This document shows positions 8,752-20,048 of a stretch of DNA of 64,000 nt, in pieces (the first letter of the stretch is position 1; each line of letters starts with the position of its first letter). The notes under the pieces are model-generated. The model saw nothing but the letters and a program-made list of their open reading frames with translations. It was not told the origin of the DNA and did no database searches. The DNA is from Gallionellales bacterium GWA2_54_124 (GTDB taxonomy: Bacteria > Pseudomonadota > Gammaproteobacteria > Burkholderiales > Gallionellaceae). A program made the position numbers and the translations under genes. The DNA is taken from contig MGWO01000007.1 in NCBI GenBank assembly GCA_001801025.1, forward strand, positions 620,001-684,000. The letters run 5' to 3'.

Positions 8752-9816
8752 CTATAGCCAGCGATATTCCTCGCAAGATAAGGGCTGGGGGCGAGCTTCG
8801 ATCTCGTTGAGCAATAATTCGGCACAGGCGAGCGACATCGTTACGCCATAGCGGAAGTGCCCGCAGTTGGCATACAGGTTGGCGACTTTTGGATGTCGTC
8901 CAATGGTCGGAATATTGTCGGGAGAGCCGGGGCGCAATCCGGCCCAGTGTTTGACTAAAGGTTGCTCGCGCCAGTGCGGAAACAGCGCGTAGATACGGGT
9001 GAGCAGGCTGATTCTGGCTTCATCGGTAGTGGATTTGTCGAATCCGACATTTTCGAGCGTGCTGCCGACCAGTACATGGCCGTCACGCCGCGGGATGAAA
9101 TACAGGCTGCCTTGAAGCAAAATATTCCGGAAGGGCGGGGTATCGAACTTGAACAGCAAAATCTGCCCGCGTATCGGGCGTACGTCAAGTTTCAGCGCGT
9201 GTTCGCCCAGCAAGGTTCGACTCCATGCACCGGCGGCTAAGATTACGGCATCCGCGCTCAGGTTGCCGTGGTTAGTTTGCAGGCTGGTGATGCGATTATT
9301 CTCGATAGTCAGTTTTTGGACTTCATGGTTTTCAAGGATCGTGCCGCCCAGCAGCTCGACATGGCGGCGCAGCGCCTGCAACAGGCGCGGATTGCGCACC
9401 TGACCGATACGGGGCAGCAGCATGCCTTCCTCTGACAATCCCGGCAGGTGTGCACTCAATGCAACGCGCTGCATTTCAACCTGATGGTCTGTGCACCACT
9501 GCATGGCGCGTTGATCCTCGAACGGGGGGAGCACCAGCATGCCGCTCGGTTCATATTCAGGATCGATGCCGGTCGCAGTATGCAGCTTTTTCATCGCTTC
9601 GGGAAACAGTCCCATGCTGCGTTCTGTCAGCCGGGTGACGGCTTCCGGGTAATCCCAAGAGCAAAGCGGTGACATGATGCCTCCCCCCGCCCACGAGGCT
9701 TCCTGCCCTGACGTGCCGCGTTCTACCAGTGTGACCCGATAGCCCGATTGCAGCAGGGCTTGTGCGCTGGTTAATCCGACGGCACCCGCACCGATAATCA
9801 GGAAATGTTCAGACAT
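8752..9816 (-). CDS. thiO: Glycine oxidase ThiO (FAD-dependent)
   Basis: Oxidises glycine to iminoglycine/glyoxylate, providing dehydroglycine for the thiazole ring of thiamine in organisms without ThiH. The 354 residues start with an FAD Rossmann motif, IIGAGAVGLTSAQAL (residues 7-21), followed by VERG at the end of the second strand. RPIRGQILLF near 215, GSLYFIPRRDGHVLVGST near 235-252 and the C-terminal GLRPGSPDNIPTIG, then GHFRYGVTMS, are typical of ThiO/DAO-family oxidases. It starts just downstream of ispH (7-bp gap) and is probably the last gene of the ribF-ileS-lspA-ispH series. No other thi gene is in the window. Confidence 0.88.
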   Translation of the reverse strand: MSEHFLIIGAGAVGLTSAQALLQSGYRVTLVERGTSGQEASWAGGGIMSPLCSWDYPEAVTRLTERSMGLFPEAMKKLHTATGIDPEYEPSGMLVLPPFEDQRAMQWCTDHQVEMQRVALSAHLPGLSEEGMLLPRIGQVRNPRLLQALRRHVELLGGTILENHEVQKLTIENNRITSLQTNHGNLSADAVILAAGAWSRTLLGEHALKLDVRPIRGQILLFKFDTPPFRNILLQGSLYFIPRRDGHVLVGSTLENVGFDKSTTDEARISLLTRIYALFPHWREQPLVKHWAGLRPGSPDNIPTIGRHPKVANLYANCGHFRYGVTMSLACAELLLNEIEARPQPLSCEEYRWL

Positions 9817-9823
9817 GCGGCAG

Positions 9824-10762
9824 TTAGCGGGTTTCTGTCATTTTGATCAGCGTCTTGGGCAGCGGGAACACCACGTTCTCGACGATACCCTGCAATTCGC
9901 TGACCTGTTGTGCGCCAAATTGTTTGAGTTGTTCAATGACGCCTTGTACCAGCACTTCAGGGGCGGATGCGCCGGCCGATACGCCGATATGCAGTTTTCC
10001 GGCGAACCACGCCGCCTGTAGGGCGCTGGCATCATCCACCAGATAAGCCGGTACGCCGACATTCGCGGCGACTTCGCGCAGTCGGTTCGAGTTCGAGCTG
10101 TTGGGAGAACCGACCACGACGACGACATCGCATTGCTTGACCAGTAGCTTGACGGCATCCTGACGGTTTTGCGTGGCGTAGCAAATATCGTCCTTTTTCG
10201 GGCCGGTGATGAAAGGAAAACGATTTTTTAACGCCGCGATGATATTGCTCGCATCATCCACCGACAGCGTAGTTTGCGTGACATAGGCTAAATTCTGCTC
10301 GTTGCGGACAGTGAGTTTTTCGACCTGTTCGGGCGATTCGACCAGATACATGCCGCTGTCAGTTTGCCCCATCGTGCCCTCGACTTCGGGGTGACCCTTG
10401 TGGCCGATCATGATGATTTCCTTGTCCTGATCGCGCAGGCGGGAGACTTCGAGGTGTACCTTGGTGACCAGCGGGCAGGTCGCATCGAACACGGTCAGAT
10501 TGCGTTCTCCGGCTTCAGCACGCACCGCTTGAGAGACGCCGTGCGCGCTGAAGATCAGGATGCTGCCGGAGGGGACGTCATTCAGATCCTCGATAAACAC
10601 CGCGCCTTTGCTGCGTAACCCTTCGACGACAAACTTGTTATGCACGACTTCGTGGCGTACATAAATGGGCGCACCGTGCAATTCAAGCGCGCGCTCGACG
10701 ATCTCGATGGCGCGATCCACGCCGGCGCAGAAGCCGCGCGGGTTAGCTAACAGCAGATCCAT
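9824..10762 (-). CDS. ispH: 4-hydroxy-3-methylbut-2-enyl diphosphate reductase
   Basis: The last enzyme of the MEP isoprenoid pathway: reduces HMBPP to IPP and DMAPP using a [4Fe-4S] cluster. 312 residues, the usual length. The three cluster cysteines are in [12 protein letters not shown] (C12), FDATCPLV (near 96) and [11 protein letters not shown] (near 197). Further conserved parts are HEVVHN near 40, [13 protein letters not shown] near 122-134, and [11 protein letters not shown] near 223 for diphosphate binding. The start overlaps the end of lspA by 20 bp, so it is translated from within the lspA mRNA. No fkpB lies between lspA and ispH as it does in enterics. Confidence 0.97.
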   Translation of the reverse strand: MDLLLANPRGFCAGVDRAIEIVERALELHGAPIYVRHEVVHNKFVVEGLRSKGAVFIEDLNDVPSGSILIFSAHGVSQAVRAEAGERNLTVFDATCPLVTKVHLEVSRLRDQDKEIIMIGHKGHPEVEGTMGQTDSGMYLVESPEQVEKLTVRNEQNLAYVTQTTLSVDDASNIIAALKNRFPFITGPKKDDICYATQNRQDAVKLLVKQCDVVVVVGSPNSSNSNRLREVAANVGVPAYLVDDASALQAAWFAGKLHIGVSAGASAPEVLVQGVIEQLKQFGAQQVSELQGIVENVVFPLPKTLIKMTETR

Positions 10763-11211
10763 GTTTCTTCTCCATAAAACTCTCCCATATCATCAGTCCC
10801 GCGCCGCAGGTGATCGCAGAGTCGGCCAGATTGAAGGCGGGAAAATAATGCTCGTTCCAGTGGAACAGCAAAAAATCGATGACATAGCCATAGGCGATGC
10901 GGTCGATCAGGTTGCCCAGTGCGCCGCCCAGTATCAGACTCAGCGCCAGCGCAAACAGGGTCTCTTTTGCATGCTTATACAGCAGCAGGGTGATCGAGAC
11001 GGACGCAATCACGGCGATGGCAGAGAACAGCCAGCGCTGCATGCCGCCGGCTTCGCTCAGGAAACTGAACGCGGCGCCTGCATTGTGCAATCGGGCCAGA
11101 TCAAACACGCCATTCACCGTGATGCTTTCCAGATAAGTGAAATGACTGATCACGAACAGCTTGGTTATCTGGTCGAGCACGATTACCAGTGCGCTCAAGC
11201 CCAGCCAGCGA

Positions 11212-11219
<8 letters not shown>
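10743..11219 (-). CDS. lspA: Lipoprotein signal peptidase (signal peptidase II)
   Basis: An inner-membrane aspartic protease that removes signal peptides from diacylated prolipoproteins. The preferred ATG at 11219 sits inside the ileS stop region (overlap 8 bp) and gives 158 residues beginning MLSRWLGL; an upstream GTG-type start at 11243 would add eight residues of no family likeness. Four membrane segments are visible. Conserved blocks: DQITKLF near residue 16, [14 protein letters not shown] near 42-55, GALGNLIDR near 105 with the first catalytic aspartate, and [11 protein letters not shown] near 126-136 with the second. Confidence 0.96.
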
Positions 11220-14017
<2,798 letters not shown>

Positions 14018-14025
<8 letters not shown>

Positions 14026-14944
14026 GTTGTTTAAACCATTTCTTTGCATTTTCGACGTCCAACGCGATTTGTCGCGTTAGCGCTCCCACATCGGGAAATT
14101 TTTGTTCATCGCGGCGCTTTTGCAGAAATTCCACGCGCAACCGCTTGCCATAAATATCTTGTTCAAATTCAAAAAGATGTACTTCAAGTATTGGCTTTGC
14201 CTGATGTTTCAGGGTAGGGCGCACGCCTAAACTCGCCACGCCCTGCAATACGCCCAGTCCTTCTGCATGGGCTTCGACGACGAAGATCCCCGACAGCGGA
14301 GGCCGGTTGTGTTTGATCTGGATATTCGCAGTCGGATAGCCTAGTTTTCGGCCCACGCCATCGCCGTGTACGACGCGCCCCGATATGCTATAGGTGCGGC
14401 CCAGATAGTCGTGGACGCGGCGCATTTGTCCTGCTGCCAGCGCTGCCCGCACTGCGGTGCTCGAGATGCGTACGCCGTCGTGCGTCACGCTCTGGACTGC
14501 CTGTACCTTGAAACCCTGCTGCTCACCGATTTTCTCCATCAGCGCAAAATCTCCGGCGCGTCCGCTGCCGAAACGAAAATCGTCGCCGATCAGCACGAAT
14601 TTGGCGTTCAGTTTCTGATGCAAGGCGTGAATGAAATCGGTTGCTGTCATTTGTGCGAGGCGGGTATCGAAGCGGCATACCTGTACACGGTCGATGCCAA
14701 ACTGTTCGAACAGCTCCAGTTTTTCCCGCAGGCTGCTCAAACGGGCCGGTGCCGTATCAGGGGTGAAAAATTCGCGCGGGTGCGGTTCAAAAATAACCAC
14801 TGCGGTTGGTAAGCCGCGTGCGGCGGCCGCTGCCTTCAACTGGTTCAGCAAGGCCTGATGACCCCGGTGTACCCCGTCGAAATTTCCGATGGTGAGGGCG
14901 ACAGGCCGGGTGTCGGGTGAATAGAGTCCGCGTAGTATCTGCAT
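14018..14944 (-). CDS. ribF: Bifunctional riboflavin kinase / FAD synthetase
   Basis: Converts riboflavin to FMN and FMN to FAD. The N-terminal nucleotidyltransferase domain carries [14 protein letters not shown] near residue 18-31 (the HxGH-like adenylyl site), FEPHPREFF near 57 and [14 protein letters not shown] near 120. The C-terminal kinase domain carries [11 protein letters not shown] near 200 and the SGIFVV strand. The start at 14944 (MQILRGLY) fits the family; the ATG at 14989 would add 15 residues and lacks a ribosome site too. A TATAAT box only 9 bases upstream of 14944 suggests a very short or leaderless mRNA. First gene of the operon. Confidence 0.95.
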
Positions 14945-14953
14945 AGAGGTGCG

Positions 14954-14959
14954 ATTATA
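14954..14959 (-). promoter_or_regulatory. Perfect -10 box upstream of ribF
   Basis: TATAAT on the minus strand ends 9 bases before the ribF ATG at 14944. A convincing -35 box at 16-18 bp is not visible. If used, transcription would start within about 3 bases of the start codon. Confidence 0.45.
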
Positions 14960-15092
14960 CCGTGAGATGAGCGGCGGGCGCGCTTTCATTGCTATGGATT
15001 GGTTCGGGTGAGTATAAATTCGCCGTGCAGTTAATCGATCGGGGCAGTAGAATACGCGGATGCAAACGCGCTGTAGTTAGGCGCCCTTTTTT

Positions 15093-15626
15093 ATGAGCGT
15101 ACCTATGACTTTTAGCACGCAAAAAAAATTATCAACCATTCTGGAACCCTTTGGTGCGAATGAAATTTCGATGGAGGAAATTCGCAACACGCTCGATGCA
15201 ACGCAGATGTTTAAAGACATTGAGTGGGCGCAGATTCAAGCGCTTTCGGAATATATTCAGCTCTATCGTGCCGTGCCGGGTACCGTTTTGTTCAGCGAAG
15301 GTGATAAGGGCGATTTCATGTGCGTCGTACTGCAAGGGTGCCTGGATATTCGCAAACAGGACATGCAGCACGATGACAAAATGGTCGCCACAGTCTATGC
15401 GGGCCGAAGTCTGGGTGAAATGGCGCTGGTCGACGGCGAAGTGAGATCTGCCACAGCGGTTGTAAAAGAGCCGTCGGTATTAGCGGTTCTGACGCATGAC
15501 AGCTTCGTGGAAATTACGCGGGACAAGCCGGCGCTGGCCGTTAAACTGTTGCTAAAAATCGCGCAATTGATCAGTCAGCGGCTACGACTGACCAGCGGGA
15601 TACTGGTCGATTATCTGGAAAAATAA
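15093..15626 (+). CDS. Cyclic nucleotide-binding domain protein without DNA-binding domain
   Basis: 177 residues made almost entirely of one Crp/PKA-type cyclic-nucleotide-binding domain. After about 35 leader residues, MFKDIEWAQIQALSEYIQLY starts the fold; VLFSEGDKGDFMCVVLQGCLDI is the central barrel, and AGRSLGEMALVDGEVRSATAVV is the phosphate-binding cassette, where the GEMAL glutamate and the arginine in RSA are the usual ligand contacts. No helix-turn-helix or enzyme domain follows; the chain ends 34 residues after the C-helix begins. It could be a cAMP/c-di-nucleotide-responsive partner protein. It stands alone on the plus strand and meets the nuclease gene tail to tail. Confidence 0.85.
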   Translation: MSVPMTFSTQKKLSTILEPFGANEISMEEIRNTLDATQMFKDIEWAQIQALSEYIQLYRAVPGTVLFSEGDKGDFMCVVLQGCLDIRKQDMQHDDKMVATVYAGRSLGEMALVDGEVRSATAVVKEPSVLAVLTHDSFVEITRDKPALAVKLLLKIAQLISQRLRLTSGILVDYLEK

Positions 15627-15632
15627 GCCGCT

Positions 15633-16364
15633 TTAGGATTTTACAGGCAGAAATTCGATGCCGGTGCGTTTGACCAGTTCCTGATAGCTGATCGGTTTGC
15701 CCACTTTGGCCTCATCCGTGTTGTCCAGCCAGTTTACCCAGCTTTTATTGGTTGACGGGTCATACACCAGTTTGAATAAATGCTGCGGCACCCAAACGCG
15801 GTTTTCGCCTATGGTGGCCGGTGTGCCGTCAAATACGGGCCCTGTGATCACATAAATATCGCCTGCTGCGCGCATGGCGTATTTTCGTGTTGCCTTCTCG
15901 ATGCTGGACCACGCTTTGCGGTTATTGATTGAATACTGCGGCACCATGTTGGCCAGCGAAAAACTCTGCGCCATTGAAGCATCCGTGGCCATATCGCCTG
16001 CCGGCGCCATATGGCCGCGATCGAACCCCGAGCCGTGATAGTCATTAAGTTCTGCGCGCTCGGCACGCGGCAATCTGGCATCGGCAAAAAACTTGTTGGT
16101 TCTTTGGTTGCCGCGAGCCGCCTGCAGTACCGTACTGTTGAGCCGTTCTGCAACATAGAGCGGCGTGCGGCTTTTCCCCGAGTGCATCACCGCAAACGCG
16201 TCAAAACAGAGCGCGCGCCCTTGCAAGTTCGCTTGATTATGGATGACGGGCGGCGTGCCGTTGGCAAAGACCTCACGGCACAGTTTAAAATCATCCGGTG
16301 CCGCAAATGCGGTGCCGAATGAAAACAGGAGCAGGACAATGCCCCGTTGCAATATTTTAATCAT
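15633..16364 (-). CDS. Secreted DNA/RNA non-specific endonuclease
   Basis: A 243-residue NUC1/EndA-like nuclease. An N-terminal signal peptide (about 22 residues, ending FGTAFAA) predicts export. The active-site motif FDRGHMAPAGDM (near residue 120) supplies the catalytic histidine, and FSLANMVPQYSINNRKAWSSIE (near 142-163) supplies the magnesium-binding asparagine. Translation probably starts at ATG 16364, directly after the stop of the upstream gene; the preceding codon TTG at 16367 is a less likely start. Likely roles are nutrient scavenging or clearing extracellular DNA. Its place at the end of the yhdP-tldD series looks positional rather than functional. Confidence 0.88.
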   Translation of the reverse strand: MIKILQRGIVLLLFSFGTAFAAPDDFKLCREVFANGTPPVIHNQANLQGRALCFDAFAVMHSGKSRTPLYVAERLNSTVLQAARGNQRTNKFFADARLPRAERAELNDYHGSGFDRGHMAPAGDMATDASMAQSFSLANMVPQYSINNRKAWSSIEKATRKYAMRAAGDIYVITGPVFDGTPATIGENRVWVPQHLFKLVYDPSTNKSWVNWLDNTDEAKVGKPISYQELVKRTGIEFLPVKS

Positions 16365-16367
16365 CAA

Positions 16368-17687
16368 TTAGTTGTTGTGCATCGCATTGAGTTGTTTGGC
16401 GATAATGTCGTGGTTGAGCCAGAGCACGGGGCCTGCCGGTTTGGAGGTTTCGTAAAACATCAGCGGTCCTGTGCCTTCCAGTACCAGCGCGCTCAATATG
16501 CCGACTACCAGCTCTTTACGGTCTGTATGCATCTGGATGATGTCGTCCGAGGTGCCGATCATCAGGTCGGCCAGCGCTTCTGAATTGTCCATCGGCCAGG
16601 CTGAGAAGTTTCTGAACGTCTTCATGACAGGGCTGATGTTGTAGTCCTCAATTTTTTGCAGCAATGCTTCGAGTGTGACGCCGTCCTGCAGGAGTGCCCG
16701 GCAGGCTTGCCATTGTGCTTCGGCCCATGCGCCGCCATTTTCAAGCTTGAGCGCTTTGAGCAGCGGGAACAGCGAGAGTTCGACTCCGGCGAAAATATCG
16801 GACGAGTTCGTGCGGATTTCCGGGCAGTTGTAAACGGTGGCGATAACGCCGTTTTTCCATGCCTCCGTGGCGACATTTTCCAGGCGCATCTTGGCCAGAC
16901 CTTGCGTGTAGTTGCTGTAGGTTTGCCACTGGTATTGATTTTCAATCAGAATTTCGGTGCCGTGATAGCCGTAGGCGGTGTAGCGCACCTGACCGCCGGT
17001 CTTTTCAAGTCTTGCGCGGATAGTCGCGCTGCCTTCGATCAGGTACTGGAAGGTATTGGCGGTGACCTCATCGAAATTCATCAAAATCAGTTTGCCAAGG
17101 TCGCTGCCCAGCAGCGCGCGGGAGGACATGAAGCGTTCGCCGCGTCCCTTGTAGATGCGGTTGGCAATGGCCAGAAACACTTTGACTTTAGGGATGCCGC
17201 CTGCCATGGTGTGTGCGAAGAAGGCGTTCGCGCCATCGGGGATCAGGCTGTCGAGTTCGTTCATGACCTGCGCGACAGCGTCCTTGAAGCGTTTGATTCC
17301 CACTTCGCGGCATTTCTCGATATGCGCCCAGTCGAGTTTGTCTTCCTGCCAGCTCTTGAGCGTCATGCCAGAGAGCAGATCAGTCGGGGTGGGTTCGCCA
17401 GCAGGCGCATCCAGATCGAATCCGGCCATCAGTGGTACATTGATGATGCGCCCGCCCAGATTGGCTTCCGCCTCACGAAGTTCTTCTTCCGTCAGTGCGC
17501 GCAGCGCATTGTTTTCATCGCGACGGCCGACGGTGATACCGATGATGGTCATGCCGGATTTTTTAGCCTCGTTGATCAGGCCGTTGGCGTAGCCGCGGCC
17601 GAACAGTTCGCCGAACAGGACGAAGACATCGCCCGTGCGGAAAATATTGCTCTGGGGAATGTCTCTCAGTGAGATGGGTGCGTTCAT
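16368..17687 (-). CDS. Conserved protein resembling FabMG-type enoyl-ACP reductase family
   Basis: 439 residues from ATG 17687, which has GGAG 8 bases upstream; a longer TTG-started frame is not needed. The N-terminal part looks Rossmann-like: DVFVLFGELFGRGYANGLINEAKKSGMTIIGITVGRRDENN, with a GxxGRGxANG glycine pattern near residue 25-35. Later landmarks are FFAHTMAGGIPKVKVFLAIANRIYKGRG and YTAYGYHGTEILI. I recall a similar family annotated as FabMG enoyl-ACP reductase, but cannot confirm it; a lipid-related oxidoreductase is the best guess. No signal peptide or membrane segment. It lies between tldD and the nuclease gene. Confidence 0.6.
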   Translation of the reverse strand: MNAPISLRDIPQSNIFRTGDVFVLFGELFGRGYANGLINEAKKSGMTIIGITVGRRDENNALRALTEEELREAEANLGGRIINVPLMAGFDLDAPAGEPTPTDLLSGMTLKSWQEDKLDWAHIEKCREVGIKRFKDAVAQVMNELDSLIPDGANAFFAHTMAGGIPKVKVFLAIANRIYKGRGERFMSSRALLGSDLGKLILMNFDEVTANTFQYLIEGSATIRARLEKTGGQVRYTAYGYHGTEILIENQYQWQTYSNYTQGLAKMRLENVATEAWKNGVIATVYNCPEIRTNSSDIFAGVELSLFPLLKALKLENGGAWAEAQWQACRALLQDGVTLEALLQKIEDYNISPVMKTFRNFSAWPMDNSEALADLMIGTSDDIIQMHTDRKELVVGILSALVLEGTGPLMFYETSKPAGPVLWLNHDIIAKQLNAMHNN

Positions 17688-17720
17688 AAAATGGACTCCG
17701 ATATTCAAAAATATAGTGGA

Positions 17721-19175
17721 TTAAACAGTGCCGCCCACCGTCAGGCCGTCGATTCGGACGGTCGGTTGTCCTACGCCGACGGGTACGCTCTGGCCTTCCT
17801 TGCCGCAGGTGCCAACTCCGGGGTCGAGCGCCATGTCGTTGCCGATCATCGAGATGCGCGTGAGTACATCCGGACCGTTGCCGATCAGGGTTGCGCCTTT
17901 GACCGGACAGGTGATTTTACCGTCTTCGATCATGTAGGCTTCGGCGGTTGAGAATACAAATTTTCCGCTGGTGATATCGACCTGACCGCCCGCGAAATTG
18001 ACCGCATACAGGCCGTGTTTGACCGAGGCGATGATTTCCGCAGGATCCTTGTCTCCACCCAGCATATAGGTGTTGGTCATGCGCGGCATCGGGATATGTG
18101 CGTAGGACTCACGACGGGCATTGCCGGTGACTGGGACACCCATCAGACGGGCGTTGAGGGTGTCCTGCAAATAGCCCTTCAGGATGCCGTTTTCGATCAG
18201 CGTGGTGCACTGGGTCGCGTTGCCCTCATCGTCCATTTGCATCGAACCTCGCCGGTCGGCCAGCGTGCCGTCATCCACCACCGTGACGCCTTCTGCGGCG
18301 ACGCGTTCGCCGATGCGCCCTGAAAAAGCTGAACTGCCCTTGCGGTTGAAATCGCCTTCCAGACCGTGGCCGATGGCTTCATGCAGCAAGATTCCCGGCC
18401 AGCCGTTGCCCAGTACCACCGTCATGTTGCCTGCAGGGGCGGGGGCTGCATCCAGATTGATGGACGCCTGATGCACGGCGAGTGCGGCATATTTTCGCAG
18501 CACTTCGTCCGTGAAATACGCGTAACTGAAGCGTCCGCCACCGCCTGCCGACCCTTGTTCGCGGCGACCATTGCTCTCGATGATGACGGTGATCGACAGG
18601 CGCACCAGCGGGCGGATGTCCGCATTCATCAGTCCGTCGCTGCGTGCAACCATCACAACCTCATACTCGCCTGCAAGTCCTGCCATCACCTGCACGACGC
18701 GCGGATCGAGCGCGCGCGCATAGCCTTCGATGCGCTCGAGCAGCGCAACTTTGTCGGCGTCTTTGAGACTGGCAATTGGATCGTTCGGCAGATAGATGTC
18801 GCGACGCGAACCCTTATGGATCATTGGGACGGTTTGCGTGCCGCCACTGGCGGCGATGGCGCGCGTGGCATTAGCCGCGCTTTGCAGTGCATTCAGGCTG
18901 ATATCGTCCGAATAGGCGAAGGCGGTTTTTTCGCCGCTGACGGCGCGAACCCCTACTCCCTGATCGATGCTGAAACTGCCGGATTTGACGATACCTTCTT
19001 CGAGCGACCAGCTCTCCGCGCGGCTGTACTGAAAATACAAGTCTGCATAGTCGAGGCGATGTGCCAGCATGCTGTTGAAGACCTGTTCGATTTGCAGTGT
19101 TTCAATCAGGTAGGGCGCGAGCAGAATTTTCTGTGCGGTGGCAAACAGGGCATCAGGTGAGGCAGAAGGGATCAT
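17721..19175 (-). CDS. tldD: Metalloprotease TldD
   Basis: The TldD subunit of the TldD/TldE zinc protease, which digests small unfolded peptides and matures microcin-like peptides in enterics. 484 residues. The metal site is [26 protein letters not shown] split as HEAIGH near residue 252 and the downstream cysteine-free ligand region. RSDGL near 172 and YMLGG near 372 are other family marks; the C-terminus carries [28 protein letters not shown] in pieces, typical of TldD. It sits downstream of a nitrilase-family gene and yhdP, a common proteobacterial order. The partner tldE/pmbA is not in the window. Confidence 0.95.
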   Translation of the reverse strand: MIPSASPDALFATAQKILLAPYLIETLQIEQVFNSMLAHRLDYADLYFQYSRAESWSLEEGIVKSGSFSIDQGVGVRAVSGEKTAFAYSDDISLNALQSAANATRAIAASGGTQTVPMIHKGSRRDIYLPNDPIASLKDADKVALLERIEGYARALDPRVVQVMAGLAGEYEVVMVARSDGLMNADIRPLVRLSITVIIESNGRREQGSAGGGGRFSYAYFTDEVLRKYAALAVHQASINLDAAPAPAGNMTVVLGNGWPGILLHEAIGHGLEGDFNRKGSSAFSGRIGERVAAEGVTVVDDGTLADRRGSMQMDDEGNATQCTTLIENGILKGYLQDTLNARLMGVPVTGNARRESYAHIPMPRMTNTYMLGGDKDPAEIIASVKHGLYAVNFAGGQVDITSGKFVFSTAEAYMIEDGKITCPVKGATLIGNGPDVLTRISMIGNDMALDPGVGTCGKEGQSVPVGVGQPTVRIDGLTVGGTV

Positions 19176-19193
19176 GTTTTTAAAATAGTGAGG

Positions 19194-20030
19194 TTAGCAG
19201 CTGATTTTTCGATGTTGCAGCGCGGGCAGTCCGGTACGCAGGCTGGCCTGATACGACGGATTGACCTCGGCCATCACCACGCCTGAGCCGCGCGGCAAAC
19301 GGTCAAGGATGCGCCCCCAGGGGCCGACGATCATGCTGTTGCCGTGTGTCTCGCGGCCATTGACGTGATAGCCGCCTTGCGCCGATGCAATCACATAGGC
19401 CAGATTTTCAATGGCCCGTGCCCGTACCAGTATTTCCCAGTGCATTTTGCCTGTCGTCTCGGTAAAGGCGGCTGGCAACACGATGAGATCGACCTCTTTC
19501 ATCGCGCGGAACAGTTCGGGGAAGCGCAAGTCGTAGCAAATGGCAAGTCCGATACGGCCGAAGGGCGTGTCGACCACCACCACCTGATTGCCGGCCTCGA
19601 TCGTCTGGGCTTCGTCGTAACTTTCGTTTCCCATGGACAAGTTGAACAGGTGAATCTTGTCGTAGCGCGCGACCTGCTGTCCCTCATCGTTGAATACCAG
19701 GCAACTGTTGAGTACTTTGTCGGGCACACTGGCCGCTAATGGAATTGAGCCGCCGACCAGCCATATCTTGTGCTGGCGCGCAGTATCGCTTAAAAATTTC
19801 TGAATCGGCCCGGTGCCTGCTATTTCGCGTACCGCGACTTTGTCTTGTTCCTTCATGCCCATGATGGCAAAGAATTCGGGTAAAACCACCAGTCGGGCAC
19901 CTTGTTCGGCGGCACGGGCGATCAGGCGTTTTGCCTCGCTCAGATTTCCTGCCACATTCGGGCCTGAGGCCATCTGAATGGCGGCCACCTTAAAGGCGTT
20001 GACGGAGGCATGGTTTGATTCGGCTGGCAT
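19194..20030 (-). CDS. Nitrilase-superfamily carbon-nitrogen hydrolase (NIT/deaminated-glutathione amidase type)
   Basis: 278 residues with the nitrilase catalytic triad: glutamate in VVLPEFFAIMG near residue 51, lysine in YDKIHLFNL near 125 and cysteine in GLAICYDLRFPELFR near 167. The last motif is characteristic of the Nit1/Nit2/YbeM branch, which hydrolyses deaminated glutathione or omega-amides as metabolite repair. It lies between yhdP (18-bp gap) and tldD in the widespread yhdP-nit-tldD arrangement. The start at 20030 (MPAESNHASVNAFKVAAIQM) has a few extra residues before the usual KVAAIQ start. Confidence 0.88.
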   Translation of the reverse strand: MPAESNHASVNAFKVAAIQMASGPNVAGNLSEAKRLIARAAEQGARLVVLPEFFAIMGMKEQDKVAVREIAGTGPIQKFLSDTARQHKIWLVGGSIPLAASVPDKVLNSCLVFNDEGQQVARYDKIHLFNLSMGNESYDEAQTIEAGNQVVVVDTPFGRIGLAICYDLRFPELFRAMKEVDLIVLPAAFTETTGKMHWEILVRARAIENLAYVIASAQGGYHVNGRETHGNSMIVGPWGRILDRLPRGSGVVMAEVNPSYQASLRTGLPALQHRKISC

Positions 20031-20048
20031 GGTTATTACCTGATGAAA

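Noticed and set aside
16656..17672. Long plus-strand open frame of 338 codons
   Set aside because: It is antisense to the FabMG-like gene, has no ribosome site and reads as a high-GC shadow of the real frame.
18366..19160. Plus-strand open frame of 264 codons
   Set aside because: Shadow of tldD, which has clear family motifs.
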